From Carallia brachiata (taxonomy: Eukaryota > Streptophyta > Magnoliopsida > Malpighiales > Rhizophoraceae), in contig JADCRB010000001.1 of assembly GCA_021464245.1 (NCBI GenBank), forward strand, positions 4,091,686 through 4,155,685: 64,000 bases of DNA, read 5' to 3'. The position numbers and the translations under genes were made by a program. Below, in pieces: positions 34,844-45,912 of the stretch (position 1 is the stretch's first letter; each line of letters opens with the position of its first letter). The notes under the pieces are model-generated. The model made no database searches, was not told where the DNA came from, and was given only the letters and a program-made list of their open reading frames with translations.

Positions 34844-36339
34844 TCTAAGTAATTTTTAAAATCTAAAGAACATGTCATCATATCATAATTTTGATAATAA
34901 GCATTTTTTCTCAGGGCTTCAGTGAAGATGCGATTTGGTTTTTGGAAGGGTGAATAGTTTTTTTTTTTTTTTTGTAAGATTTGGCCTTTTTGTGTGAAGT
35001 TCTTCAATATTGATGGTAGATTTGGGGTTTTTTGGAAATGGAATGGTTGTTGATATTGAGATTGTCAATTTTGGGGAAATTTCTTTGATTTCAACCTTGG
35101 ATGTTCAATTTCATTGGTTAGGGTATTGATTTTTTAACTACTTCTATATGTGTAGGGTTTACGTTTCGATTTATAATTGATTTACAATTCATGAAAATTT
35201 TAATTTTCAAATTTCGATCGGGGATAGGGCTTGGTCTTCTAGTAATATGGAGCTCGATCTCAGGGTTAAATGCCATGAATTCATGCTAGCAATACAAGAA
35301 TAAGGAAAATTGATTGTGAACATCTGCAAAGATGGTGAAATCAATTTATTTTTGCGTCACTAGTGTTCAAATAGTTAGTGCAAGCTTGCTTATGTCTTTA
35401 TGTTTAAATGCATTATCATACCTAGCGTCAAGCATTTTGTGTGAATTTGATCTCTCTCCTAGGAATCCACCTGTTGGAGTAGAATGTGATGTTGTTGTTA
35501 CCTTTGCAATTGAGAACATTCTCTTAATTGGTTCTAGAATGCTTCTTACAAGCCATGCAAAAAGTATATTTCATTCTCTTCTCATTATTGCAATGGCCGT
35601 TTTTTTTCCTAAAGACTCGTAAATGGGATCAATATCTATGTTGACTAAGCAAAAAGGTTGTAACCTGTCCAAGTAATCATGTTCTATCAAACTACAGTTC
35701 AGTAGCACAATTTTTGGTGTTGGAGACAGCATATCTCTATAATGGACAGATTTTGAGCGGAGATGCTTGAAGCTTGACAAGATCTTTCATTCACTGTCTT
35801 ATTTTGATTGTTTGAAGTTCTAACATTGTTCTTTCTAATTCTAGATCTTCAGCATCCAATCGTTTAGGGCCTATTGATGTTGGATTGCAAATATTCAATA
35901 AAACTAGAGCTTAGCCTGCACATTACACGAGTTAAATATTTTAATTGTACAAATTTTAAATAAATTGATTGTATTTTAATTAATTCTTTATTATTTCTTT
36001 GTTTGAATATTAAAGTAAGAAATTAAGAAAAAAAAGTGTAGAGACATATATAGATTATTAATAAAAAGAGATATACAATATATTTCTTACTTCAGTAGTT
36101 TTGGAACAACATATTTCAATTTTTGTGTTCCTACACTTCGTAAAATTGTAGTATGCAATCATATATTAAGAGACTTTTTTTTTTTGGAACAACATCAAAA
36201 TTGAACAAACTTTAGTTCGACTTCCTGAAACAGATGAAGACACAACATTGAGTCAGTTACATGAATTAATATTGTGATAGTTTTTAAATTTCCTTATTAT
36301 ATATCTTATTTAATCAAAAATTTATCAAGAAGTTTAATA
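34844..36339. other. AT-rich sequence, no gene supported
   Basis: An open frame at 35332-35622 (96 codons, partly hydrophobic) has a coding-like look but no recognisable family, no neighbouring exons and an arbitrary start, so I do not call it. The rest is AT-rich non-coding sequence. Confidence 0.45.
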
Positions 36340-36630
36340 GAAAATAATGGCTATGATGAAAATTAATTAACGACTTAAATAAAAGATAATGATTATAAAA
36401 AAAATTAATTATGCAAAATGATGTTTTTCATTAAAAATGTAATTATTATATAATCAAATATTGAGAATAATGACTATAACAGAAATTAATCAATGACTTA
36501 AATACAAAATAATATTATAATGAAATTTAGTCAATGACTTAAACATAAAATAATGGTTGTAATGGAAATTAATCAAAGACTTAAATAGAAATAATTAGTA
36601 ATAATAAAAACTAATCATGCTATAATGACA
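36340..36630. repeat. AT-rich minisatellite with a unit of about 45-55 bp
   Basis: The phrase AATAATG(A/G)(C/T)TATAA followed by AAATTAAT(C/T)AA and (T/A)GACTTAAATA recurs about five times (near 36343, 36390, 36468, 36510 and 36550). Units are diverged and of uneven length. Confidence 0.6.
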
Positions 36631-36845
36631 TTCAAAAAAATTAAATTACTTTAATTTAGAAATTTATGAGTAATAGAAAAGTAGATAATTCTATTTTGGG
36701 ATTTTCATAATCAAAATTAATTTTTTTAAAAAAGCAATAAACTTTTTTATAAAAAAGATTGTGACTTTTTGCCACCTTGCAGCTAAACTTAAGGAAAAGC
36801 TTTCTTTAAACTTCCCTTTTAGACTAATTAAATTGATGGTGGGGT

Positions 36846-37045
36846 TTCAGAAACTGGAACCTACAACTGGTCACTATAGATGCCTTGTGGACCTTCTTAG
36901 TTGTGCAGGTTTGCTAGACGAAACATTCCGTGTTGTTTAAATGATGCCTATGAAAGCTTACAGAAATGTGTAGAAATCTTGCTTGGTGCTTGTAAATTGC
37001 ATGAGGACGTTGAGTTGGGAGAGCAAAGGAAGAAGAAACTATGTG
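36846..37045 (+). pseudogene. PPR protein fragment (PLS type)
   Basis: Translation gives EPTTGHYRCLVDLLSCAGLL DETFRVV-type text (split here for length), then a stop, MMPMKAYRNV, and after a frame change LLGACKLHEDVELGEQRKKK. This matches the end of the PPR array of plant PLS-class pentatricopeptide proteins, where HYxCMVDLLGRAG and LLGACKxHxxVELGE-like blocks are standard. Such proteins bind organellar RNA. Only about 65 codons remain, with one stop (36937-36939) and at least one frame shift, and no flanking repeats. Likely a gene fragment carried here by duplication or a transposon. Confidence 0.8.
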
Positions 37046-37445
37046 CTTCTATCGAATGTATATGGAATGGCCAGTTGAGGTGGCCAAAATAATTGTGACC
37101 AATCCGTTATCTAATGGAAAAAAAAAAACTTCATTTAGATATTATCTTCTCAAGTATTTATTGGTTTTAATACCAACAAATAATATGCAAATTTATGTGG
37201 TTATTTCATAGGGAGAGAATTTTACTATAAATCATTATTTGTGTTATATTAGAATAATTCGCATTTTTGCTTATAAGTCTATCAAATATAGGTAAATATT
37301 TTTCAATAGATTTTGATTTCACACCCAAACAGTAGAAAATAATTTATTTTCTCAAATATTTTACATAAAGAAGTTACTTTCTAACAAACAAACAGACCCT
37401 TAATAACTCCTTAAAAAGTGGATATTTTGTTTAATTTTTAAGGGT

Positions 37446-37600
37446 GCTAATTGCATTTCAGTTCCAAACCATGGTGTAATAGTGTTTGGTAAAATTTTAA
37501 GGGTTGATGTTTGATGTTTGTTGATAACCCCTTATACAACAGCTGATTGCATTTTAGTTCCAAATAGTCATGTAATAGTGTTTGGTAAAATATTTCTAAG
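37446..37600. repeat. Two-copy direct repeat (about 100-bp period)
   Basis: TTGCATTTCAGTTCCAAA and TGTAATAGTGTTTGGTAAAAT at 37450-37496 recur at about 37548-37590 with few changes. The TGTTTGGT wording is common in hAT-type MITE ends, but no element boundaries were found. Confidence 0.65.
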
Positions 37601-37639
37601 TATTGATGTTTAGAAACAAATATTTGAAAGACCAAAATA

Positions 37640-39880
37640 CCCCATAATATTAGTGCTGAAAAGCCAACAAACTAACTTTAAGGCCATTTTTTTTATTTGC
37701 AAATTAAATGGCAAAATGTTTATATTATTTGTACTAACACCTTCTCGGTGGTCTCATTCGTCTACAGTATACTTGGTATTATATGCATGTTTTTCCTACT
37801 TTTATCTAATGTAAGTTGATATATGAAGCACTCGAAGATTACTATGCCAGCATAACAATAGTATAAGCATTGGGAAAAACCTTGTGCAACCTTCTTAATT
37901 ATTTGATTTTTAATAATTAATTTACCTATGTTGTGCAGTTACTTACAGGTTAAGACATTATATTTTGTTTGTTGTTCGATGACAAATGTAGGCAAGATTA
38001 AGTTTGGATTTTTATTTTCACATAGGAAAATCCAAATCATTTGCAACGAGATTATATGTCGTAATAAATGGAAACAAGCTATCTTAAATAGTTTTTTTAT
38101 TGTTTAAAAAATAACAAACGATATGTAAAAACTACAAATTTATTTTATTTATTAGCAACATTAATTAATAATGATAATTAGCAATGATAATCACAATCAA
38201 AAATTAAAATTAATAACAATAATGAGCAATAGGTAAAACAAATGGGCTATGCTAGACCCTTACTATCACTTGAAGTATTAGTCAAGATGGTGATCCGACA
38301 CACATTCTACTCAGCTAATCTCGATTTGAATTCCTGCACTAATAAACCTCCCTAACTAAATGTTGAGTGTCCTTGTCCCAATGCTAGGGTTGAAGGATCT
38401 AGTAACAGTCGGCTACAAGTTCAAAGATTTAGTAATCACTAGATGGACCATAGTAGAGCTAGACTTAGGCCTATCAATATTTAGGTGGTGGGTTCTTTTT
38501 ATAAGAAAACTTGAAAAAGTTTGTCAATGAGTGATCTCTGACCTTAGCCCACATGTACAATGACCTATATAAAAGTAATAAACCTTTTTTTAACAAGCAA
38601 AAAATAAAAAAAGGACATCGTTACATGGCTGTTTTTAGGAAGCTACTAAAGGAATGTCATGATGTGGCATTTATTGATTGTAGGAGCATTTGGAAGGTTA
38701 ATAGGTAAATTCACTTATTTGGACATTTTCTATTATTTTTCTTAGAGGGTTAGAAATAATGCTTAAAAAGGTAAGAATGGAAAATTACAAAAGAATATAA
38801 TGGGAAAAGCGAATAAAGTGGTCTTGCTCCACTTACATGAGTTTTGGAGACATGCTTTTCAAACTTATCTAAGAAAATTGATAAAGGGAACGTAACTATA
38901 GGTATATAGTGAACGCGTAGCGATCTAAGCTGTTAGAGTGTGAAATAAATATTAAATTAAAAAATTCAAATAAATCATTAGAAGTGATTGAATAAATTGC
39001 ATACTTCCAACAGTTGTTAGTAAACATACCCACATAATCTTGCACCTATCTATTTATTGCATAAAATGTTACTGTTTGTTTGTTTACACTATGTGAACTA
39101 AATCTTAGGTAATATAATTTGTTGGTGGTTAGCAAGGAATAAAAAAATTATGGGTAATGATATATAGCATGGCAAATGGCAACACGAAAGAGCACAAAAT
39201 GTGTTATGTTTTGGTTTGGGTCCTAATTTTTTTTTTTTATAAAACTAAACTTATACAAAAAAAATTCCTAAGTAGTATTTAGTATTACCCTAAATATAGT
39301 TTTTATAATAAAAAATAAACCCTAAGTAGTATTTAATATTATTTTAAACGTACTTAATATTACTCTACATCATAATTTTCAAAAAAATTTGAAAAAAAGA
39401 AAAAAAAATTTGGATTTAAAGTTTTTAAAAAATCCACACCTTGTAATTCGTGCGATTTTTGTGTAGTTTTTTGTGTGAAATATCATTATTCAAAAATTAT
39501 TATGATCTAAGTCTATAAAGAATAATTTTTGTATTACATAAAATATATAGACAAGGAATTTATATGAGTTAATATAAATATATTAAAAAAAAAAAGTAAA
39601 CGGTGGCTTATTCGTGAACATGCACTTGAACTTGTATTTAATGACTATAAATTGAAGTCTGGGAACAACTCAATCAGACATTCCTTTGGCATAAGTTATA
39701 TATTCTCTATATAATCGAGCAGTTTTTGTATAAGTTTTTTTTGAATGTGAAACTAAATTTTGTGCGTATACTCAACATATATTGACCTTTCGTTGTCTTA
39801 TGTTGAACCTGTTTAGCAACTTACTATGACTTTTCCTTTAAATATGTAATCGATCTACGTGTTAAGACAACTTTCAAGGT
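37640..39880. other. AT-rich sequence, no gene recognised
   Basis: No domain or RNA gene recognised. A segment near 38270-38420 is less AT-rich and faintly resembles a SINE head, but the box A/B promoter words are not convincing. Poly-A/T runs are frequent. Confidence 0.45.
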
Positions 39881-39979
39881 ACGTGCACCCCCATAACTAA
39901 CCAAGAAAGTTTGTTGGATATATTTCGTGAATGAAATCGTTTGTTTGATATGCATGACACTTAAGAAGGCCTCCAAGTG

Positions 39980-42900
39980 TGTTGGTTTAGTTCCCATAAA
40001 GCATCATATAATTTCTATAGAGTTGTCATATATTTTATATTTTCATTAGCACTGCATATAATTACCTGAGAGTTGCCTTATGTTTCCTTATGAATGTCAT
40101 ATAGTTTTTTTATAATATGATCTGATCACTTTCTCCTCACCCATGGAGCTTGTTAAGAATAGAAGAGGTATTGTCATTAAGTCCACAATATCTAAGTTTT
40201 ATAAAACAAACCACAACAATCACAATACCTTCGATCTACAATGCTAGACTCCTAGAAAATATAATTAAATAAACGTTAAGCCTGCTAATAATAGAAGAGA
40301 CATTTTCATTAATAAGTTTATAAAATCGAAGTTCTACGAAACAAACCACATTCCTTCGGTCTATAATGACACTAATAATAATACTATAAAACAGTTTACA
40401 TTTAATATATATCACAATTGAATAAACTATACGACACTATAATTAAGTCTACACGACACTTTGATAATGATATATAACACTACTTAGAAAATTATATGGC
40501 ATTTTTTAAATTATATATTATATCATTAGTGGGTTTACAAAATTGTCCCCAAGTTGATGGATGTCCTTTATATGCTTTAAAGCTATTAGATGTCATTAGA
40601 ATCTCATAGGACATAACAGACATTTCTCATGATGTTAACAATTAGTAGGATTGTGGTCTACCACTCTAGTTGACCGTAACGGATTTCCATCCCCTGTTAT
40701 AATTTTTTTTTTATTACTTCAGTCAACCATCATGGTTGACCAAAAAATATTATGCATCCGATTTTTTTAACAAAAAAGAAAATAATAATTACAATAAAAA
40801 ATTTATCGATTTTTTTCTTGATCTTAGATTTTGTAACTTCCATCAAATTTTTGCTCTTAAAAATTCATAAAAATTATACAATTATTAAAAATTAAAAATT
40901 CTTAGCCTAAAATCTCAGTAATTTTTTAATCTATCCAAAATAAATATCAAGTTTTTTTTTTTAGAGACAAGATGTTAATCTTAAACTTGAAACTAAGAAT
41001 TCGTATAATTTTACTACTAAATTTTGATTAGTGGCAGAAGTTGAGCAACTAAATAATAAGTTTAGCATTCCAGAGCGGGCTTCTCGCTAATTTGGGGAAA
41101 AGACAAAGGGTTCTAAGCAGTAGTATTCACAGGTCAGGTTGGTCAATTTGAGGATATATTTACATCAAATCTATCGATGGCAGACTGAATGATTTTCTAT
41201 CCATAAGCAATCCATCATCCTACTGAATCCACCCTATCTAATCTGCTATTTGCGGATTGAATTAAATCAGTTTTTGTAGGTTGCATGCAATTAAAAAAGA
41301 TTTTATCATGACAAATAATTCAGTTATGCACACACTAGTAATGATTATATACTATACTTTATAGATGATATAGGTCACCATTAATTAAATCTACCACACC
41401 ATTAAAAAATTATACGACATCATACTATAAAGTATATGACACTATTAATTAGACTATACGATAGTTTTGCGATATTTATATGACACCATTGTGAAAACTA
41501 TATGACACATTAAAATTAATATACAAGTCTTATTGTTAATAATCAGTGCATCATTAGATAGGCATTTCCAATCATGACTTGTTGTATGGCTTCAAAATTC
41601 TAATATGTAATAGTGCAAAACTAATATCAGCTGCCTATATTAGTTGTTAGCCTGAATAGAAACTAAAACTGGACAACTAATAGCATTCACATATGCACTT
41701 ATCAATATTCTAGTACATCATCATCATTGTAGTTGACCACAAGTGAGACTCTAAACTAAGATGTAAAGCCATCAAGATCAACCATAGTTGATGCGAACCA
41801 CACCGAGAGCGGTGAAACCCAACACCAATATGTTATTAACAAACCCAAGAAACCTAAATCAGATTCACAAAAGAGAACCAAGACTCGTTGTCTATAATGG
41901 AGACAAAACCAAGGTTATAAGGAATAAAGACCTGATATCTATGAGATATATGAACCAAGATTATAACAAGATGAAAAGGTAGAAATCACATTCAAGAACA
42001 ATTTGAGATGTGAATGATAAGCCTGGTTTACTCACCACAGGCTAAGATCACAAGTTTTCAAAAGAACAAAGTAGGATAGTTTATTCCTCTTAATATCTTT
42101 CTAACAATGTCTCACCAAGTCTATTGGTTCTAAGGATTTAACAAGATATTTATGGTCTTTTAGAAACCAAGAATTAGAATAGGATTCACCTAGAAACTTC
42201 CTAAATAAGGATTGAGCTTAACAAGGAAAGTACAGCTCTAATCTTCAAGTTGTGCAAAATTATTAATCAAAGGAAACAGAAACAAATCTTCCTAAATAAG
42301 ATTCAACCATCCTTAATAGAATAGTGACATATAAAATAAACCCTAAATAACATAGAATGGACGTTCATATTAATGATCTTGGTGCAAACAGCCTTGTGTC
42401 CTCAATCTTGGGCTTGAATTAAGTTAACCAGGCCTTGCTCTTCTTATTTGAATGGAATCCCATGTGTTTTAGCCCAACTAGCTTCAATTAGCCCTTGCAA
42501 AGCTTGACGCATCTTTTAACTTTAGCTCTTCTAATTGGACCATCCTAATGTGCAACGGATCATGATTGTTTGCATTGTTGCTGCCTTGATTCCCATCATC
42601 TCCACAAGTAAAGAATATGTAGTGTGGATGCTTGCCAGGATCACATCAGCAGTAGTTAACCAAATAAGCTTTCTCACATTGTTCAATAACGGTTAGTCTC
42701 TATGATTAATCAAATTTAGTCGTTTCTACTAGCTATTTCCTTGTCAAACTTAAGTTAGTCACTTATATGACACTTTGATGACACTATATGACACATCAAA
42801 GAAATATACGATACTAGAAATGCTTCTATACTATACTTTTGTAAATTAAAAAAAAAAAAAAACCCTTTAATAGGCCTACAACACCCTATATGGTGCCTAT

Positions 42901-43070
42901 AAAGAACCTATACAACAACTCTAAGGAAATTAGACTATCCCGCTAAAGAAATAATCGATCTAAATGGAAATATACAATGCCTACAAGGATAAAATATCTT
43001 TGTGAGGAAACTACACGACGCCCATGAGAAAACTATACAATAATTCTTTGGACATCATTAAGAGACTTTA
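39980..43070. repeat. Zone rich in diverged TATACGACAC-like motifs
   Basis: Variants of CTATACGACACTATTA recur at irregular spacing: about 40427 and 40449, 41409-41515 (four or five copies), 42757-42815, and weaker ones to 43070. Reverse-complement versions (GTCATATAGTTTT, GTTGTCATATATT) occur at 39990-40110. Two related blocks at 40150-40250 and 40280-40370 share GAAGAGACATT and AAACAAACCACA-type text. A solo LTR (41789-42648) interrupts the zone. This looks like an old, heavily diverged short tandem repeat or transposon interior. Confidence 0.45.
41789..42648 (-). mobile_element. Solo LTR related to the nested gypsy family
   Basis: It begins TGATGCGAACCACACCGAGAG and ends GGATCACATCA. It follows the same landmark order as the LTRs at 11917-12738 and 15422-16241: CCAACACC, a repeated block with ATAATGGAGAC, CCACAAGTAAAG, and TGTAGTGTGGATGCTTGCCA near the end. 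It is clearly diverged from both. Flanking pentamers are ATAGT and GCAGT (three of five equal), so a target duplication is only weakly suggested. No internal sequence follows, so this is a solo LTR left by recombination. Orientation is inferred from the family. Confidence 0.8.
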
Positions 43071-44379
43071 TAATGATAAAAGTCACACTTGTGCAAACAC
43101 AATTCGCTCAAACATAATTTGTCCAATTTACGACATTAAATATTATTTCTTTCTGTCAATCTGTTATATTAAAACAATTTACCTAAGCTAATTTATTTAT
43201 ATTTCTAGTTTGTTCATATGTAGTTATATTGTTAAGAATCTATTATAAGGCATGTAGCCTCTTTTTCACTTTTCTTTTTTGTTTCACATTATTATGGACT
43301 CTTATTTATTGAAAATTTTGAAACGCATGTTACACATGAAAATTACTTTTAGAGATACTAATATTATATTTTAAACCTTAAGTCAACAAAAATAAATAAA
43401 TTCATTATTTTTCAAAAATCACAATTTCACTATCTTATATCTTAAGCACTACCAAGACCTAATATTGATTCTATCTTCTTTAGATCACCCATGGTAGTAG
43501 ACCTTGCAAGCTTTTTTGCATTGTTTTATTATTCTATTTTATTTCGGTCAACCAATGTAGTCTGTCAAAATCTCTTTCTATTTTATTCTTTTCACTTTGA
43601 CTAGCCAAATGTGATAGGCTTTAGTCCCCAACTTAAACTATATCTCATATTTTATATCAATTGTCACAAATATATATTAATTTTGTATATACCTTACGTA
43701 ATAAAAAAATTTATCTTTATAAATTTAAGATCATAAAATTTTATTTTTTTCATTCTTTGATTAACATTAAGAAAATCCATAATTTAGAATAATATGGATT
43801 TAGATCACTTTTTTAAACAATCAAATAATAAATTTTATATTATAAATATATAAATGAGTAAGATTATGTAGATATATTTGGTGACACACACAAGAATCAT
43901 AGAATCTATTTAATAACATCAAATGATTTATTTATTTTTTTAAATTTCATATCTTTTTCACTATTTAATTTTTGAGATTGTCGTGTGTCTATCATGTACC
44001 CAAATTTATCATTGTTATTTAGCATTTTCTTACATAAGTTTCAAAAACAAAACTTTAAAAATCAAGTAAATAAAGCCGAAACACTTTATATATTTTCCGT
44101 TATATCTTTGAGCACTTTTTCATTCTTACCCTTTTTAGCATAAAAAAAATAAGTATATCAAAAAAATTTTCATTAGCTCTTGGTTGGGTTTTACTAATGA
44201 AAAGTTACAAAAATTATCTAACTAAACAATCAAATAAATGTTTCAAAAAAAAAAAGGAAGTTAGGCTCTTGCTATCGTCATACTCAATTCATCATTCCCT
44301 GCCCTTTACACCGACTGTTGACACAGCAAAACATAAAACACGTTATTTGTCTCCGACGCCCGTCCAAAGTCCAAAGACA
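43071..44379. other. Intergenic sequence upstream of the SnRK2 gene
   Basis: AT-rich, with no coding or transposon boundary recognised. It may contain distal promoter elements of the kinase gene, but none stands out enough to call. Confidence 0.45.
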
Positions 44380-44982
44380 TGTATACCCTCTTTCTCTCTC
44401 CCTCTCCCTCCCTGTCTCTCTCTCTCTCTCTAAACACTAGTAATAAAGTAAAGTGTGTGAAGTACTTTATCATCATAGATTCTCTTCTCTAATTTCTTTT
44501 TTTTTTTTTTTTTGTCATACTCTTCTCTAATTTCTTGCATTACTGATACTGATGATGACAATAATATAAATAAATAATAAAAATTTACCCATAGTTTTTT
44601 TTTTTCATCTTTTAAGAAATCCCAATTTCAGTTTTAATCAGATTCTAGACTTTTCTTTGCTTCAAATCGAATCTCTTAATCCACTATTACTAATCCATTA
44701 ACTCCCTTACTGCCATCACCCCCACGCACCATAGGCCCCTCTCTGTCTCTCTTTCTCCCTCTCTCTACATAGAAGATATTGGTAAAAGTCCATAAACAAT
44801 TATATAGAATTAATCTTCCTCTGAAGTCCTGATCTTCCTCTGGTGTTTCTTTAAGTCGAAAAAATTTTGGGTATTTTTTTCTACTCCTCTTTTCATTTCT
44901 TGATTGCTATAATTGTTGGAATTTGAGCTTATTTTTTTTTTAAAAAAAAAGATAAAAAGGAAAAAAAAGGAGACAGAGAGAA
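44380..44982 (+). promoter_or_regulatory. Probable core promoter and 5' UTR of the SnRK2 gene, with CT microsatellite
   Basis: A CT-rich run at about 44390-44432 and further CT-rich stretches (44735-44770) are typical of plant core promoters and 5' leaders. A TATA-like ATATAAATAAATAA lies near 44565-44578. T-runs and an A-rich stretch (44940-44970) precede the start codon, whose context GAGAAATGG has the favoured A at -3 and G at +4. The transcription start cannot be fixed from sequence. Confidence 0.5.
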
Positions 44983-45881
44983 ATGGAGAACTATGAGCTG
45001 GTTAAAGATATAGGATCTGGCAATTTTGGAGTGGCGAGGCTGATGAGGAACAAGGCCACCAAAGAACTCGTGGCTATGAAGTACATCGAGCGTGGTCAGA
45101 AGGTAAAGATGCTCTTTTGGTTTTTTTTTTTTGAAGTCCCTTTTCCTTTCTTTATATACTGCTATCTATTTATCTTCAATAATTCACATGCACATACATA
45201 CATAATATATATACGTTTTAATTGTTTGTGAAACTATATGTGTACCACATGGTTCCTATACCTGAATTTGCTCTGTGTGTGTGTTTGTGCGTGTGTTCAA
45301 TCAGATTGATGCGAATGTGGCCAGGGAGATCATCAATCACAGATCACTTCGCCATCCTAATATAATTCGCTTCAAGGAGGTTGGTCCTCTTTCTCTATCT
45401 TCCCCTCCACAGCCCCCCTGTTTAGGCTTCATGACTTCGGTTTTCTAATTCGATTTCATAAGTTTAATGCTTCATATACACCTTTGCATAGTAATAATCT
45501 CTGTGAACTGATGGAATTTATATATTTACTGATGTACATGTACCTGCATGTCACATTTAGTCAATCGGCTAATTTTTGTCTTCTGATGTTTGGTATTTAA
45601 TTGTAGTCTGTTTTTTGATCGTTTCAGGTGGTTTTGACTCCAACTCATCTTGCCATAGTTATGGAGTATGCTGCAGGGGGGGAGCTCTTTGAGCGAATTT
45701 GCAATGCCGGAAGGTTCAGCGAAGATGAGGTTCACTGTCTCTCCCTTTGTTGCTTGGATTTGACCAAATCTCCATACATTTGCAGCCCAAGAACAACAAG
45801 AATGTAATGGAATGGTGACAATGAGTTGAGTTCTCTCCATAATGTGCTAAAGTCTTTCTTTCCACTTGTTTTCAGGCAAGG

Positions 45882-45912
<31 letters not shown>

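Noticed and set aside
35332..35622. Open frame of 96 codons with hydrophobic segments
   Set aside because: No family recognised, no supporting exons, arbitrary start. Similar frames arise by chance in 64 kb.
37330..37405. MITE end CTAACAAACAAACAGACCC
   Set aside because: Only one end found; no matching partner within about 1 kb, so no element called.
38270..38420. Possible SINE
   Set aside because: Box B-like GATTTGAATTCC is present but box A, a poly-A or T-rich tail and a target duplication are not.
44197..44433. 78-codon frame upstream of SnRK2
   Set aside because: Its end is a translation of the CT microsatellite; not a plausible protein.
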